From assembly GCA_017935785.1 (NCBI GenBank), contig JAGBGU010000065.1, positions 1 through 51,998 on the forward strand: DNA of 51,998 bases, given 5' to 3'. How positions within the stretch are numbered: position 1 is the stretch's first letter; each line of letters starts with the position of its first letter. Below, piece after piece: positions 36,500-46,457 of the stretch. Below the pieces are notes generated by a model, which was not told the origin of the DNA, made no database searches, and saw nothing but the letters and a program-made list of their open reading frames with translations. Both the position numbers and the translations under genes were made by a program. The stretch comes from Bacteroidaceae bacterium (GTDB lineage: Bacteria > Bacteroidota > Bacteroidia > Bacteroidales > Bacteroidaceae).

Positions 36500-36697
36500 A
36501 TGCCAAAAGTAAAGACTAATTCCGGCGCAAAGAAGAGATTCGTGCTCACCGGTACAGGCAAGGTAAAGCGTCATCACGCTTATCACAGCCACATCTTGAC
36601 AAAGAAGACTAAGAAACAGAAGAGAAACCTCGACCACAGTGCCTTGGTAGTATCTCAGGACATGAAGCAGGTTCGCGACCTGTTGTGCATGCGTTAA
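36500..36697 (+). CDS. rpmI: ribosomal protein bL35
   Basis: 65 aa. [21 protein letters not shown] is the diagnostic start (shown in 21 or fewer: [13 protein letters not shown]), followed by a basic [20 protein letters not shown]. An uninterrupted run of about 11 A (36490-36500) ends in the start codon, an A-rich leader in place of a Shine-Dalgarno sequence. Confidence 0.98.
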   Translation: MPKVKTNSGAKKRFVLTGTGKVKRHHAYHSHILTKKTKKQKRNLDHSALVVSQDMKQVRDLLCMR

Positions 36698-36810
36698 ACC
36701 AAAATCTTTCAGTCAAGACAAAGTTTTCACTTAAGTTATTAACCGAATGTATAGCACAAAAGATTGCCCTCTCTTAGGAGGCGACGCTAACATTCAAAAA
36801 GAAAAAAATT

Positions 36811-37155
36811 ATGCCAAGATCAGTAAATCATGTAGCTTCAAGAGCTAAGAGAAAGAAAATCCTGGGTCTGACCAGAGGTTACTTTGGTGCCCGCAAGAAC
36901 GTTTGGACCGTAGCCAAGAATACTTGGGAGAAGGGTCTTACCTATGCCTTCCGCGACCGCCGCAACAAGAAGCGCACCTTCCGCGCACTGTGGATTCAGC
37001 GTATCAATGCTGCCGCACGCCTCGAGGGTCTGAGCTATTCTCAGCTGATGGGTCTTCTGCACAAGGCCGGTATCGAGATCAACCGCAAGGTTCTCGCCGA
37101 CCTGGCCATGAATCACCCCGAAACATTCAAGGCTATCGTTGCCAAGGTAAAGTAA
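36811..37155 (+). CDS. rplT: ribosomal protein bL20
   Basis: 114 aa. [18 protein letters not shown] then [17 protein letters not shown], the strongly basic rRNA-binding N-terminus; the C-terminal globular part ends [19 protein letters not shown]. bL20 organises 23S rRNA early in assembly and in other phyla represses its own operon. The 113-bp gap before it (36698-36810) could hold a control site, but no known leader is recognised. Confidence 0.98.
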   Translation: MPRSVNHVASRAKRKKILGLTRGYFGARKNVWTVAKNTWEKGLTYAFRDRRNKKRTFRALWIQRINAAARLEGLSYSQLMGLLHKAGIEINRKVLADLAMNHPETFKAIVAKVK

Positions 37156-37177
37156 TTTTTCTTCTTGCATCGATTTC

Positions 37178-37214
37178 AAAAAAGGATTGTTCCGCATAGG
37201 AGCAATCCTTTTTT
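37178..37214 (+). terminator. intrinsic terminator after rplT
   Basis: AAAAAAGGATTG (37178-37189) pairs with CAATCCTTTTTT (37203-37214); inner TTCC/GGAG extends the stem. It ends in a T-run and closes the infC-rpmI-rplT operon. Confidence 0.9.
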
Positions 37215-37310
37215 CAGTTATATGCGTAGGTAAAGGTAAATTGTTACTTAGGCAAACGCAACATAGTCCATTGCTGGATGCTTATGTAAATACAATTGAT
37301 TGTATGTTAA

Positions 37311-37475
37311 GCCTCTGTGCTTGTTTCATGACATTCATGGGCCGGCATTGTCCGTGACAAACAGATACCTTTGTCTGTTATTAGCCAATGCATGGGGCAT
37401 GAGTCGGAGAAGACCACGCGTGTCTATCTTGCCTCTTTAGACGCGGATGTCATAGACAATGCCAAGTGGGTTTAA
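37311..37475 (+). pseudogene. C-terminal remnant of a tyrosine recombinase (phage-type integrase)
   Basis: One frame reads ASVLVS, a TGA stop (37329-37331), HSWAGIVRDKQIPLSVIS, then QCMGHESEKTTRVYLASLD and ends VIDNAKWV with TAA at 37473-37475. This is the C-terminus of Bacteroidetes tyrosine recombinases (pattern VxRHSWA .. IPLSVIS .. MGHxSExTTxxYLASLD). The stop sits exactly where the catalytic Arg of RHSWA belongs, consistent with one CGA to TGA change. His of MGH and the nucleophile Tyr are still present. Nothing recognisable survives upstream of residue ASV; other stops lie there. Clearly non-functional. Confidence 0.82.
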
Positions 37476-37653
37476 TTCAAAAGTCTCAGATGATAGTATT
37501 TCTCTTTGCAGGAGAAATACCGGATTTTACTATAAATATCCAATATTCTGTCCAAGCACCAATTCCCGAACCTGTAGTTTGTCTGATTACTGTAACAACG
37601 CATGGTTCTGACAAATTTCATGTCAATAACTATTTTGTTTCGTATAAAATCAT

Positions 37654-37661
37654 TATCTTTG
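37654..37661 (+). promoter_or_regulatory. -7 promoter element upstream of the CotH gene
   Basis: TATCTTTG, with TTTG at 37634-37637 (spacer 16, shorter than usual). Transcription from here would give a leader of about 240 nt before the ATG at 37907. Confidence 0.45.
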
Positions 37662-37906
37662 TGCTGAAATATTAAGTAATTATCATGAAATACCAGACAG
37701 GTGTACAATGGTTTAAGCCAAATCGGTCAATAGACTGTTACACGCTAATGAAGCCATCTTTTGGCCATATGTTTCGTCGCTTCTCGGTTACAATGGAACC
37801 CCATTGCGCCCTCAAAGCGGCAAAACATCTGTTCAAAAATAAAGGTTATTACCATCATGACGCTAATGACCGATTTGGGTTGAAGAAACTAATAGGGAAC
37901 GAATGT

Positions 37907-40663
37907 ATGTATGCGAAAGTTCAGAAAATACAATACCGGAGTTTGCTCATTGTGGTATTGCTTTTCTGCGGTTCCTTTGTTCTCTCTGCCCAAGAACCAG
38001 TGAAGCTCTCTGGAACTCCGATTGGCAGTACCAGTGTGGATTATGAGACGGGGCAACCCTCTTCTACGGTTAATACTCCGGGGTGTGCCTTCGATGGTGA
38101 CTTGAATACCTTCTATGCCTCTTATGACCGTTCCTTTACCTGGGTGGGGCTGGATCTGGGAAGGCCTCATGTCATAACCAAGGTGGGATGGAGTCCGAGA
38201 AATGATGGCAACGGTCCCCTTCGTACACAACTTGGGCTTTTTGAAGGCTCCAACCGTCCCGACTTTTTGGATGCCGTGCCCCTGTATCTCATTCCTGACG
38301 CGGGAGAAACTGGTAGGGTAGAGCATGCCGATGTGGATGTGTCCCGCGGTTTCCGTTATGTGCGCTATCTGGGACCGCATGATGCGCGTTGCAATATCTC
38401 CGAGCTGGAGTTCTACGGCTATGAGGGAGCCGGGGACGACAGCCGTTTCTATCAGATAACCAACCTGCCCACCCTGAGCATCCATGTCCATTCCGGACAG
38501 GAACCCTATGACAAGGTGCATGATCTGGAGTCAAACATGACGCTGGTCTATGACAACGGCACACGTATTCAGGAATACCCAATTACCACCCGTCTGCGCG
38601 GCAATGCCAGCATGAATTTCCCCAAGAAACCTTACCGCATAAAGTTCAATGACGGCAAGAGCCATCACATGCTCAAGGGTTCGCCCCTTGAAAGTCCGGC
38701 AAAGGCAAAGAAGTGGACACTGATAAACAATTATGGAGACAAGACACTGATGCGCAACATCCTGGCCTTTGAAATAAGCAAGAGAGTGGGTATGCCCTAT
38801 ACGCCCTATTGCCAGCCGGTGGATGTTATCATGAATGGCGAATACAAGGGATGCTATCAGTTGTGCGACCAGATAACCACCGATCCCAATCGCGTTAACG
38901 TGGTGGAAATGGAACCCTCTGACATTGAAGAGCCTAATATCACTGGCGGCTATCTGCTGGAGGTGGATGCCTATGCCGGAGGCGAGAAGTCGTGGTTCAG
39001 TACGCGAAGAGGTATGCCCGTTACCATCAAGTCTCCGGGCGAGGACGATATCACTCCCGAACAGAAACAATACATTACGGACTATTTCAACGTGCTGGAG
39101 GATGCCGTGTTCGGGTCCAACTTTACGGATTCTGTCAACGGGTACCGCAAATACTTGGATGTAAGTTCTTTCGTAAAGCACTTTATCGTGGGAGAGTTTT
39201 CCGGCAATACGGATACCTACTGGAGCACGTATATGTCTAAGAACCGTAATAGCGACTACTTTGTTGTGGGGCCGAGCTGGGACTTCGATCTGGCATTCAA
39301 CAACGACCACCGCATCTATCCTGTCTGTAACCGCAACAGCTGGGTGTATACCCGTGGCGGAAGTTCAGCTCCCAACATGAACAATTTTGTGACGCGTGTG
39401 CTTTCCGACCCGTACACAGATGCCATGCTGAAGGATATGTGGAAGGAGAAGACCGAATCAGGCGCCTTTGACCCTGAAAGTCTGGTACAGTTCATTGACA
39501 GCATGGCGAATGTTCTTGATGCCTCGCAGCGGCTCAACTTTATCCGTTGGCCCATTCTTGACACCAGAGTGCATGAGAACGCCTTTGCCCTGGGCTCTTA
39601 CGAGGCGGAGGTGGGTGTGCTGCGCGATTACATTCCGGAGCGTGTGGCATGGATAACAGACTATCTGGATTATCAGGATGTAGAAATAAAGGACACCACC
39701 ATTCATATAGCATCTGCCGATGAACTGATACGCTTTGCCAAGTATGTGAACCATGGCGGAGTGGGCTCAAAGGGAATCCTGACGGCAGACATTGACATGG
39801 AGGGCAAGACCGGCTATCAGCCTATCGGCAAGGAAGGCATGGCCTATGTGGGCGAATTTGACGGTCAGGGCCATGTAATCAGTAATCTGCACATCAATGC
39901 CGGCAATTACACGGGTGTGTTCGGTGTTGTGAGCGGGGGAGCCTATATCCACGACTTTACGGTGGACGGCAGCTGCAGTATAGAGGGAATAGGCTTTGTG
40001 GGTGTGGTCGGCGGTTCAAATGCCGACGGCATTGTGACCATAGAGCGGGTCGGCAATGAGGCTGACATAACGGGTTCGGCACAGAACGTGTCCGGCATCT
40101 TCGGATGTAACATGCAAAGTACGGCCACGCTTATCATCCGAGACTGCTATAACACCGGAACCATCAGCGGAGGCCTGGAAAGTGCGGCCATTTCCGGCTG
40201 GCTGGGCAGCAATGCCAATGTGGAAAACTGCTTCAATATAGGAGAGGTGAGCGGTGTGCAGGGCAGCAGTACATTTGTGCGCAACAGCGGCCACATCAGT
40301 CTCCTCAACTGCTATGAAACAATAGGGAACCAGGTAAATAACCTCGACCCCGCTTTGTTGGAAAGCGGTGAGCTTTGCTTCATACTTGATGACGGAAGGG
40401 AAATCTGGCGGCAGGCCTTGGACGAGGACGCACATCCCGTACTCCGGCAAAGCAGTCCGTTGGTCTTTCTTGACACGAACACCGGAGCCTATTACAACAA
40501 GACGGAAGATACGCCAGACCGATTGCCGGATATGGAAGCTGAAATGGCAAAGTATGACATCTACGATCTGAGCGGAAGAATAGTGCGTAAGGCCGTCAGC
40601 GGAGCCGTTGGTCTGCCAAAGGGTATTTATCTGATGAACGGCAGGAAGGTGGTAGTGAAATAG
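37907..40663 (+). CDS. CotH-kinase-like surface protein with sorting tail
   Basis: 918 aa from the ATG at 37907, which starts a signal peptide (YRSLLIVVLLFCGSFVLSAQ). The same frame is open 74 codons further up to 37685, but that part would bury the signal peptide. Order: discoidin-like (F5/8 type C) domain ~25-145 (TWVGLDLGRPHVITKVGWS); CotH domain ~180-580 with LRGNASMNFPKKPYRIKF and SWDFDLAF, the metal-binding DxD-like motif; a GLUG-repeat-like region ~600-790 (GEFDGQGHVISNL, GVFGVVSGG); C-terminal tail ending LPKGIYLMNGRKVVVK. Some CotH proteins phosphorylate spore coat proteins; in Bacteroidetes the substrates are unknown. Confidence 0.85.
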   Translation: MYAKVQKIQYRSLLIVVLLFCGSFVLSAQEPVKLSGTPIGSTSVDYETGQPSSTVNTPGCAFDGDLNTFYASYDRSFTWVGLDLGRPHVITKVGWSPRNDGNGPLRTQLGLFEGSNRPDFLDAVPLYLIPDAGETGRVEHADVDVSRGFRYVRYLGPHDARCNISELEFYGYEGAGDDSRFYQITNLPTLSIHVHSGQEPYDKVHDLESNMTLVYDNGTRIQEYPITTRLRGNASMNFPKKPYRIKFNDGKSHHMLKGSPLESPAKAKKWTLINNYGDKTLMRNILAFEISKRVGMPYTPYCQPVDVIMNGEYKGCYQLCDQITTDPNRVNVVEMEPSDIEEPNITGGYLLEVDAYAGGEKSWFSTRRGMPVTIKSPGEDDITPEQKQYITDYFNVLEDAVFGSNFTDSVNGYRKYLDVSSFVKHFIVGEFSGNTDTYWSTYMSKNRNSDYFVVGPSWDFDLAFNNDHRIYPVCNRNSWVYTRGGSSAPNMNNFVTRVLSDPYTDAMLKDMWKEKTESGAFDPESLVQFIDSMANVLDASQRLNFIRWPILDTRVHENAFALGSYEAEVGVLRDYIPERVAWITDYLDYQDVEIKDTTIHIASADELIRFAKYVNHGGVGSKGILTADIDMEGKTGYQPIGKEGMAYVGEFDGQGHVISNLHINAGNYTGVFGVVSGGAYIHDFTVDGSCSIEGIGFVGVVGGSNADGIVTIERVGNEADITGSAQNVSGIFGCNMQSTATLIIRDCYNTGTISGGLESAAISGWLGSNANVENCFNIGEVSGVQGSSTFVRNSGHISLLNCYETIGNQVNNLDPALLESGELCFILDDGREIWRQALDEDAHPVLRQSSPLVFLDTNTGAYYNKTEDTPDRLPDMEAEMAKYDIYDLSGRIVRKAVSGAVGLPKGIYLMNGRKVVVK

Positions 40664-40687
40664 ACTGCAATCCGGTAACGTTGGTAA

Positions 40688-40739
40688 CGGATACTGTTGC
40701 GATGGCAAACGCAACAGTATCCGTTTGCCATCGCAACAG
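40688..40739. promoter_or_regulatory. bistable hairpin: two mutually exclusive perfect stems
   Basis: Stem 1: CGGATACTGTTGCG (40688-40701) with CGCAACAGTATCCG (40710-40723), 14 bp, 8-nt loop. Stem 2: CTGTTGCGATGGCAAACG (40694-40711) with CGTTTGCCATCGCAACAG (40722-40739), 18 bp, 10-nt loop. They share CTGTTGCG, which can pair with either of two CGCAACAG copies. It lies 25 bp after the CotH stop and before the promoter of the next operon, so it would be in the CotH 3' end. No T-run follows. Confidence 0.85.
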
Positions 40740-40808
40740 CATGACTTTGCCTTTGCACCATAGTGCATAAAAAAACACAATAAGTACAAGTATATCGGAT
40801 AAAATATG

Positions 40809-40816
40809 TACCTTTG
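40809..40816 (+). promoter_or_regulatory. -7 promoter element of the Dabb-his operon
   Basis: TACCTTTG 39 bp before the Dabb ATG at 40856. The leader is too short for a his attenuator. Confidence 0.5.
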
Positions 40817-40855
40817 CAAGCAATAATTGAAAATTATAGATAGTTTGACTAAGGT

Positions 40856-41155
40856 ATGATTAAGCACGTTGTATTGTTCCAACTGAAAGACGAGGTGGAT
40901 GCTGCAGAGAAACAGCAGGTAATGGAAGCGTTTAAGGCCGGTATCCTGGCTTTGCCCGAGAAGATAAGCTGCATCCGCCATATTGAGATTGGCTTCAATG
41001 CCAATCCGGCAGAAAGCTATGAGGTGGCGCTCTACAGCGAGTTTGATTCATTGGCAGATGTGCAGACCTATGCCGTACACCCCGAGCATGTGGCTGTGGC
41101 GCAGATTATCAAACCCTATGTTAAGAGCCGTGCCTGCACGGATTATGAAATGTAA
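40856..41155 (+). CDS. Dabb-family (stress-responsive alpha-beta barrel) protein
   Basis: 99 aa. Starts MIKHVVLFQLKD, the first strand of the dimeric alpha-beta barrel; then ALPEKISCIRHIEIG and YSEFDSLADVQTYAVHPEHVAV, the conserved last helix. Dabb proteins are small dimers, some being cyclases; most bacterial ones have no known role. It leads the his operon, with hisG 21 bp later. Confidence 0.88.
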   Translation: MIKHVVLFQLKDEVDAAEKQQVMEAFKAGILALPEKISCIRHIEIGFNANPAESYEVALYSEFDSLADVQTYAVHPEHVAVAQIIKPYVKSRACTDYEM

Positions 41156-41176
41156 GCAAATAAGGTAAAAAAGATA

Positions 41177-42028
41177 ATGTTAAGAATAGCAGTACAATCC
41201 AAGGGCCGTTTGTTTGAAGACACAATGGGCCTGCTGTCTGAAGCCGGTATCAAGGTGAGCAGCAGCAAACGCACCCTTTTGGTGCAAAGCAGTAATTTCC
41301 CCATAGAAGTCCTTTATCTGAGGGACGATGACATTCCCCAGAGTGTGGCCACTGGTGTGGCGGATTTGGGTATAGTGGGCGAAAACGAATATGAAGAACG
41401 CCAGGAAGACGCGCAGGTTGTGCGCAAGCTGGGTTTCAGCAAGTGTCGTCTGAGCCTTGCCATTCCAAAGGCAGAGAAATACAACGGCCTGCAATGGTTC
41501 GAGGGAAAGAAGATAGCCACCTCTTATCCCGGTATCCTGCGTCGTTTCATGCAGAAGAACCGCATAGCTGCCGACATCCATGTCATCACCGGTTCGGTGG
41601 AAATCAGTCCGGGTATCGGGCTGGCAGATGCCATTTTTGATATCGTGAGCAGTGGCAGTACGCTTGTCAGCAACAATCTGACCGAGGTGGAAGTGGTGAT
41701 GAAGAGCGAGGCGCTGCTCATTGCCAACCGCAATCTTGACGAGGACAAGCGTGCAATCCTGGACGAACTCTTGTTCCGTATTGAGGCGGTAAAGGCTGCC
41801 GAAGACAAGAAATACGTGCTGATGAACGTACCCACGGACAAGGTGGACGATGTGGTGGCCGTACTGCCCGGTGCCAAAAGCCCCACCGTTATGCCCCTTG
41901 CCACTCCGGGCTGGAGCAGTGTGCACACCGTAATTGACGAGAAACGTTTCTGGGAAATTATCCGTCAGCTTAAGGAATACGGAGCACAGGGAATACTGGT
42001 GCTTCCCATTGAAAAGATGATACTTTAA
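41177..42028 (+). CDS. hisG: ATP phosphoribosyltransferase, long form
   Basis: 283 aa. First step of histidine synthesis. Length fits the long form, with a C-terminal ACT-like regulatory domain (~210-283), so no HisZ is needed. Motifs: IAVQSKGRLFEDT, GVADLGIVGENEY, and the PRPP-binding GSVEISPGIGLADAI followed by DIVSSGSTL. Histidine feedback inhibition is expected from the family. Cytoplasmic. hisD follows after 23 bp. Confidence 0.96.
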   Translation: MLRIAVQSKGRLFEDTMGLLSEAGIKVSSSKRTLLVQSSNFPIEVLYLRDDDIPQSVATGVADLGIVGENEYEERQEDAQVVRKLGFSKCRLSLAIPKAEKYNGLQWFEGKKIATSYPGILRRFMQKNRIAADIHVITGSVEISPGIGLADAIFDIVSSGSTLVSNNLTEVEVVMKSEALLIANRNLDEDKRAILDELLFRIEAVKAAEDKKYVLMNVPTDKVDDVVAVLPGAKSPTVMPLATPGWSSVHTVIDEKRFWEIIRQLKEYGAQGILVLPIEKMIL

Positions 42029-42051
42029 ACCGACTGTTTTTTTTCGTCCCG

Positions 42052-43347
42052 ATGAAAGTTTACAAATATCCGGAGAGAAGTGTTTGGCCCGAATTGTTAC
42101 GCCGTCCCACACACGAGGCTGCACATCTGAATGCCGTAGTGGCGGAGGTGCTTGCCGAGGTGAAGAAACGTGGCGATGAGGCGGTGCGCGAATACGAGGA
42201 ACGATTCGACAAAGTATGTTTGTCCGAGCTGGCAGTGACTGAGGCGGAGATGGCCGAAGCAGAGCAACTCGTAAGCGAAGAGCTGAAACAGGCTTTGCAG
42301 CTTGCCCATGACAACATTAGGAAGTTCCATGCCGCACAGGCATTTCAGGAAATAAGAGTGGAAGTAACCGGCGGAGTGGAATGCTGGCAGAAGTCTGTTC
42401 CCATCCAGAAAGTCGGCTTGTACATACCCGGCGGCACGGCACCATTGTTCAGCACGGTATTGATGCTTGCCACACCGGCCTGCATAGCCGGTTGTGAAGA
42501 AATAGTCCTTTGTACCCCTCCCAACAGAGAAGGGAAAGTGCATCCTGCCATATTGGTGGCAGCCCGTATAGCCGGTGTGAGCCATATATATAAAATAGGT
42601 GGTGTACAGGCAATCGGAGCCATGGCCTACGGTACGGAAAGCGTGCCCAAGGTGTATAAGATTTTCGGTCCCGGCAACCAGTACGTCATGTGCGCCAAGC
42701 AGCAGGTAAGTCTGCACGATGTGGCCATTGACATGCCTGCCGGCCCCAGCGAGGTTTGCGTATTGGCGGATAATGGCAGCAATCCCGCATTTGTGGCGGC
42801 CGATCTTTTGAGCCAGGCCGAACACGGAGCGGACAGCCAGGTACTTCTTATCACCACCGATGCAGACCTGATTCCGCTTGTTGAGGAAGAACTTGAACGT
42901 CAGTTGAAAGAACTTCCCCGTGCCGAAATAGCCGTAAAGGCTCTGGAGAGCAGTAAAATCATTCTGGTATGCAATTGCGACGAGATGATGGAGATGTCCA
43001 ATGCCTATGCACCGGAACATCTGATTATAGAAACCCGTAATTATATGGAACTGTCCGCCCGAGTCATCAATGCGGGAAGCGTGTTCCTGGGACCATGGAC
43101 GCCCGAGAGCGCTGGAGACTATGCCAGCGGAACCAATCACACATTGCCCACCCACGGCTATGCCGTAGCCTATAACGGCGTGAACCTGGACAGCTATATG
43201 CGCAAGGTTACATTCCAGCACATTACTCCCCAGGGAGTGGAAGCAATAGGGCCGGCCGTAGCAAGTATGGCGCATGGCGAAATGCTGGATGCCCACAGAA
43301 ACGCCATGGCTTTGCGTATGAACGAAGTAAAGAAGATAAAGAAATGA
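42052..43347 (+). CDS. hisD: histidinol dehydrogenase
   Basis: 431 aa. Oxidises L-histidinol to histidine in two NAD-dependent steps. Motifs: [51 protein letters not shown] (zinc-ligand region), AEHGADSQ with the zinc His/Gln, and [11 protein letters not shown]. Typical length. hisC starts inside its stop (overlap 4 nt). Confidence 0.97.
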   Translation: MKVYKYPERSVWPELLRRPTHEAAHLNAVVAEVLAEVKKRGDEAVREYEERFDKVCLSELAVTEAEMAEAEQLVSEELKQALQLAHDNIRKFHAAQAFQEIRVEVTGGVECWQKSVPIQKVGLYIPGGTAPLFSTVLMLATPACIAGCEEIVLCTPPNREGKVHPAILVAARIAGVSHIYKIGGVQAIGAMAYGTESVPKVYKIFGPGNQYVMCAKQQVSLHDVAIDMPAGPSEVCVLADNGSNPAFVAADLLSQAEHGADSQVLLITTDADLIPLVEEELERQLKELPRAEIAVKALESSKIILVCNCDEMMEMSNAYAPEHLIIETRNYMELSARVINAGSVFLGPWTPESAGDYASGTNHTLPTHGYAVAYNGVNLDSYMRKVTFQHITPQGVEAIGPAVASMAHGEMLDAHRNAMALRMNEVKKIKK

Positions 43348-44381
43348 AACCGCTGCAAGAACTTGTCCGTGAAAATATTTGGGCACTGAAGCCCTACAGC
43401 TGTGCCCGCGATGAATTCAAGGGGCGCGAGGCACATGTCTTTCTGGATGCCAATGAAAGTCCTTACAATCAGGAATACAACCGGTATCCCGATCCTCTGC
43501 AGGAGATGCTAAAAGCCAAGCTCTCGCGCCACAAAGGTGTACATCCCAGTCAGATTTTCCTGGGAAACGGTAGCGATGAGGCCATTGATCTAGTATACCG
43601 CATCTTCTGCGAACCCAAGACAGACAATGTGGTGGCCATAAGCCCTACCTATGGAATGTATGAGGTATGTGCCGATATCAATGCGGTGGAGTACCGCAAG
43701 GTGCCCCTTAATGCCAACTATCAGCTGGACTCCCAAAAACTGCTTGCCGCAACGGACAGCCATACCAAGGTAATATGGATTTGCAGTCCCAATAACCCCA
43801 CCGGTAACGATTTGGATCCCGATTCCATCAAGCAGGTATTGACGGAGTTTGACGGCATAGTGGTCATTGATGAGGCCTATTCCGACTTCTCCTCATGCCC
43901 TCCCTTCCGTACCCAGTTGGGTAGTTATCCCAATCTGATTGTGCTCAATACCATGAGCAAGGCCTGGGCAAGCGCCAGCGTACGTTTGGGCATGGCCTTT
44001 GCCAGTCAGCAGATCATAGCCTTGTTCAACAAGGTGAAGTATCCATATAATATAAACAAACTGACCCAGGAGTATGCCTCTGCCCTGCTTGACGATTCAT
44101 TCAAGGTGCAGCGCTGGGTGGCGCAGATCAAGGAAGAACGCGCCCACCTTCTGCCAGCGTTCCGCGAACTTCCGGTCTGCAAGGAAATTTATCCCACCGG
44201 TGCAAATTTCTTCCTGGTTAAAGTAACAGACGCACCTTCCATCTATCATTATCTGGTAGACAAGGGAATTATTGTCCGCAACCGTAACAGGGTGGAAATG
44301 TGCGAGGGATGCCTGCGCATTACGGTAGGCACGCCCCAGGAAAATAACGAATTGTTGTCCGCATTACGACAGTACAGATGA
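43344..44381 (+). CDS. hisC: histidinol-phosphate aminotransferase
   Basis: 345 aa. PLP-dependent fold type I enzyme. [18 protein letters not shown] is the N-terminal substrate region, NGSDEAIDL the PLP phosphate region, NPTGNDL the aspartate loop, and [20 protein letters not shown] carries the Schiff-base lysine. The gene overlaps hisD and hisB by 4 nt each. Confidence 0.96.
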   Translation: MKPLQELVRENIWALKPYSCARDEFKGREAHVFLDANESPYNQEYNRYPDPLQEMLKAKLSRHKGVHPSQIFLGNGSDEAIDLVYRIFCEPKTDNVVAISPTYGMYEVCADINAVEYRKVPLNANYQLDSQKLLAATDSHTKVIWICSPNNPTGNDLDPDSIKQVLTEFDGIVVIDEAYSDFSSCPPFRTQLGSYPNLIVLNTMSKAWASASVRLGMAFASQQIIALFNKVKYPYNINKLTQEYASALLDDSFKVQRWVAQIKEERAHLLPAFRELPVCKEIYPTGANFFLVKVTDAPSIYHYLVDKGIIVRNRNRVEMCEGCLRITVGTPQENNELLSALRQYR

Positions 44382-45442
44382 AAAGAGCATTATTTATAGA
44401 CCGCGACGGAACCATACTGGAAGAACCTGCGGACGAACAGATAGACAGTTACGAGAAGTTCCGCTTTCTTCCCGGTGTAATAACCTCGCTGCATTTCCTG
44501 CGCCAGCATACCGACTATGAACTGGTAATGGTAAGCAACCAGGACGGGCTGGGTACGGACAGCTATCCCGAAGAAGATTTCTGGCCCACGCATAATCTTA
44601 TGCTTCAGGTGCTCGAAAGTGCAGGCGTAACGTTCGATGCCATCCATATCGACCGCAGTTTTCCCGAGGACAATCTGCCAACGCGGAAGCCAGGCACAGG
44701 CATGCTTGGACAATACATGACCGGCGAGTATGACCTGGCAAACAGTTGGGTGATAGGTGACAGAAAGACTGATGCGCAACTGGCCGAAAACTTGGGATGT
44801 AAAAGTCTGATCATAAATGAGCAGTACAACTGGGAACGCATAACCGAAATCCTTTTTGCCGGAGAGCGCAGGGCAGAGGTCGTGCGCAAAACCCACGAAA
44901 CGGATATTGTCGTAAAGGTGAATCTGGATGGCAACGGAAACAGTTGCATCAGCACAGGGCTGGGATTCTTTGACCACATGCTGGAGCAGATAGCCCGTCA
45001 TGGAATGGTTGATTTGGAAATCTCCTGCAAGGGCGACTTGCATGTGGACGAACACCATACGATAGAAGATACCGGTCTGGCCCTGGGCGAATGTATCCGC
45101 AAGGCTTTGGGCGACAAGCGCGGTATTGAGCGCTACGGTTACTGCCTGCCCATGGATGACTGTCTGTGTCAGGTGGCATTGGATTTTGGCGGTCGCCCCT
45201 GGCTGGTATGGAATGCCGATTTCCATAGAGAACGTGTAGGCGAAATGCCTACAGAGATGTTCCTCCATTTCTTTAAGAGTCTTTCAGACGCAGCCTTGAT
45301 GAACCTGAACATCAGTGCGCAGGGCGAGAACGAACACCATAAGATTGAAGGCATATTCAAGGCCTTTGCCCGTAGTGTGCGCATGGCAGTACGCCGCGAT
45401 GTAACCCATTTCTATTTGCCCAGCAGCAAAGGCGTATTGTAA
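44378..45442 (+). CDS. hisB: bifunctional histidinol-phosphatase / imidazoleglycerol-phosphate dehydratase
   Basis: 354 aa fusion. N-terminal HAD phosphatase (~1-165): [21 protein letters not shown], and [18 protein letters not shown]-terminal IGPD (~170-354): [26 protein letters not shown] and [14 protein letters not shown] with the manganese-binding histidines. Fused HisB is known from E. coli and from Bacteroidetes. The N-domain lacks an obvious CxH-type zinc loop in the usual spot, which I did not check further. recR follows after 16 bp. Confidence 0.96.
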   Translation: MKRALFIDRDGTILEEPADEQIDSYEKFRFLPGVITSLHFLRQHTDYELVMVSNQDGLGTDSYPEEDFWPTHNLMLQVLESAGVTFDAIHIDRSFPEDNLPTRKPGTGMLGQYMTGEYDLANSWVIGDRKTDAQLAENLGCKSLIINEQYNWERITEILFAGERRAEVVRKTHETDIVVKVNLDGNGNSCISTGLGFFDHMLEQIARHGMVDLEISCKGDLHVDEHHTIEDTGLALGECIRKALGDKRGIERYGYCLPMDDCLCQVALDFGGRPWLVWNADFHRERVGEMPTEMFLHFFKSLSDAALMNLNISAQGENEHHKIEGIFKAFARSVRMAVRRDVTHFYLPSSKGVL

Positions 45443-45458
45443 TCCCTTTCAGCCGTCT

Positions 45459-46076
45459 ATGAGTTTCGCACAGCAATATCCATCTCATCTCCTTCAGCAG
45501 GCCGTCAATGAAATGAGCCGTCTGCCCGGTATCGGCCGCAAGACGGCGTTGCGCTTGGTGCTGCACATGCTTCGGATGGATCCCAATCAGGTGGATTCGC
45601 TGGCCAACAGCTTAAGCCAGTTGGTTCATGAAGTGCGTTATTGCAATGTCTGCCATAATATATCCGACGTGGAGACCTGTGCCATCTGTTCCGACAGCCG
45701 AAGGGATGCCGCTTTGGTTTGTGTGGTGGAGAACGTACAGGATGTAATGGCGATAGAGCAGACGCAGCAGTACAAGGGGCTTTACCATGTGTTGGGCGGA
45801 GTGATAAGTCCGATGGACGGAATAGGACCCTCTAATCTTGAAATACAAAGTCTGATAGATAGGGTTCGGGCAGGAGGCGTAAGAGAGGTGATATTGGCTC
45901 TGAGCCCGACAATGGAAGGCGACACCACCAATTTCTACATTTACCGCAAGTTGCAGGATACTGGTGTTGATGTAACGGTGATTGCCCGAGGCGTGGCACA
46001 GAACGACGAACTGCAGTATACTGATGAAGTAACTCTGGGCCGTGCGTTGGTCGGCCGTATTCCGTATACTGCCTGA
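45459..46076 (+). CDS. recR: recombination protein RecR
   Basis: 205 aa. Helix-hairpin-helix ([20 protein letters not shown] shown in part: [11 protein letters not shown]), four-cysteine zinc finger ([16 protein letters not shown]), and a Toprim domain ([13 protein letters not shown]). Acts with RecF/RecO to load RecA on gaps. Here it rides the his operon downstream of hisB. Confidence 0.97.
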   Translation: MSFAQQYPSHLLQQAVNEMSRLPGIGRKTALRLVLHMLRMDPNQVDSLANSLSQLVHEVRYCNVCHNISDVETCAICSDSRRDAALVCVVENVQDVMAIEQTQQYKGLYHVLGGVISPMDGIGPSNLEIQSLIDRVRAGGVREVILALSPTMEGDTTNFYIYRKLQDTGVDVTVIARGVAQNDELQYTDEVTLGRALVGRIPYTA

Positions 46077-46106
46077 TAATATATATTATAAGGATAAATA
46101 AGAAAT

Positions 46107-46457
46107 ATGACACGTAAAGTATTGATTCTGTTTTTTATTGTCATGTATGTCAGTGTTGCCGTACTGGCTCTTTTGCTTGAATGGTATACCGGCAATAACG
46201 GACCGTTGTTGGAGCAGCAGGAGGTTGCACAGGTGGCTTATGCGTATTCCATTGCCTGTGCCGTATCTTCTATCCTGTCGGCCTTTGCGGCTATCAGACA
46301 GACGCTTTGGAACCCTTTGATCCGTCTTGCCTTGTTGCATTCGTCCTCCATCCTTGTCGTGTTTGACTATTATCTGTTCTACGATGCCAATATGCTGGCC
46401 TTTCTGCCAATTCTTGCGGCGGCATCGTTGTTTGTGTTATTAAAGAAAACCGAATAA
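46107..46457 (+). CDS. small inner-membrane protein
   Basis: 116 aa. Three or four hydrophobic spans: ~5-25 (VLILFFIVMYVSVAVLALLL), ~45-62, ~72-90 and ~95-112. No recognised domain or catalytic motif. It lies 30 bp after recR and its stop abuts the glycosyltransferase start, so it may assist in polymer or lipid work with that enzyme (inference only). Confidence 0.72.
   Translation: MTRKVLILFFIVMYVSVAVLALLLEWYTGNNGPLLEQQEVAQVAYAYSIACAVSSILSAFAAIRQTLWNPLIRLALLHSSSILVVFDYYLFYDANMLAFLPILAAASLFVLLKKTE

Larger units (their letters stand above)
37215..37684. other. AT-rich gap with integrase remnant and a promoter
   Basis: 470 bp between the rplT terminator and the CotH promoter region. It holds the tyrosine-recombinase remnant at 37311-37475. 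37476-37650 shows no gene; a short hairpin TTTCTC/GAGAAA lies near 37500-37520. The block reads as scar tissue of a lost mobile element. Confidence 0.65.

Noticed and set aside
40817..40855. Histidine attenuator before the his operon
   Set aside because: Only about 35 nt of leader, no run of His codons, and the bistable hairpin lies upstream of the promoter, not in the leader.
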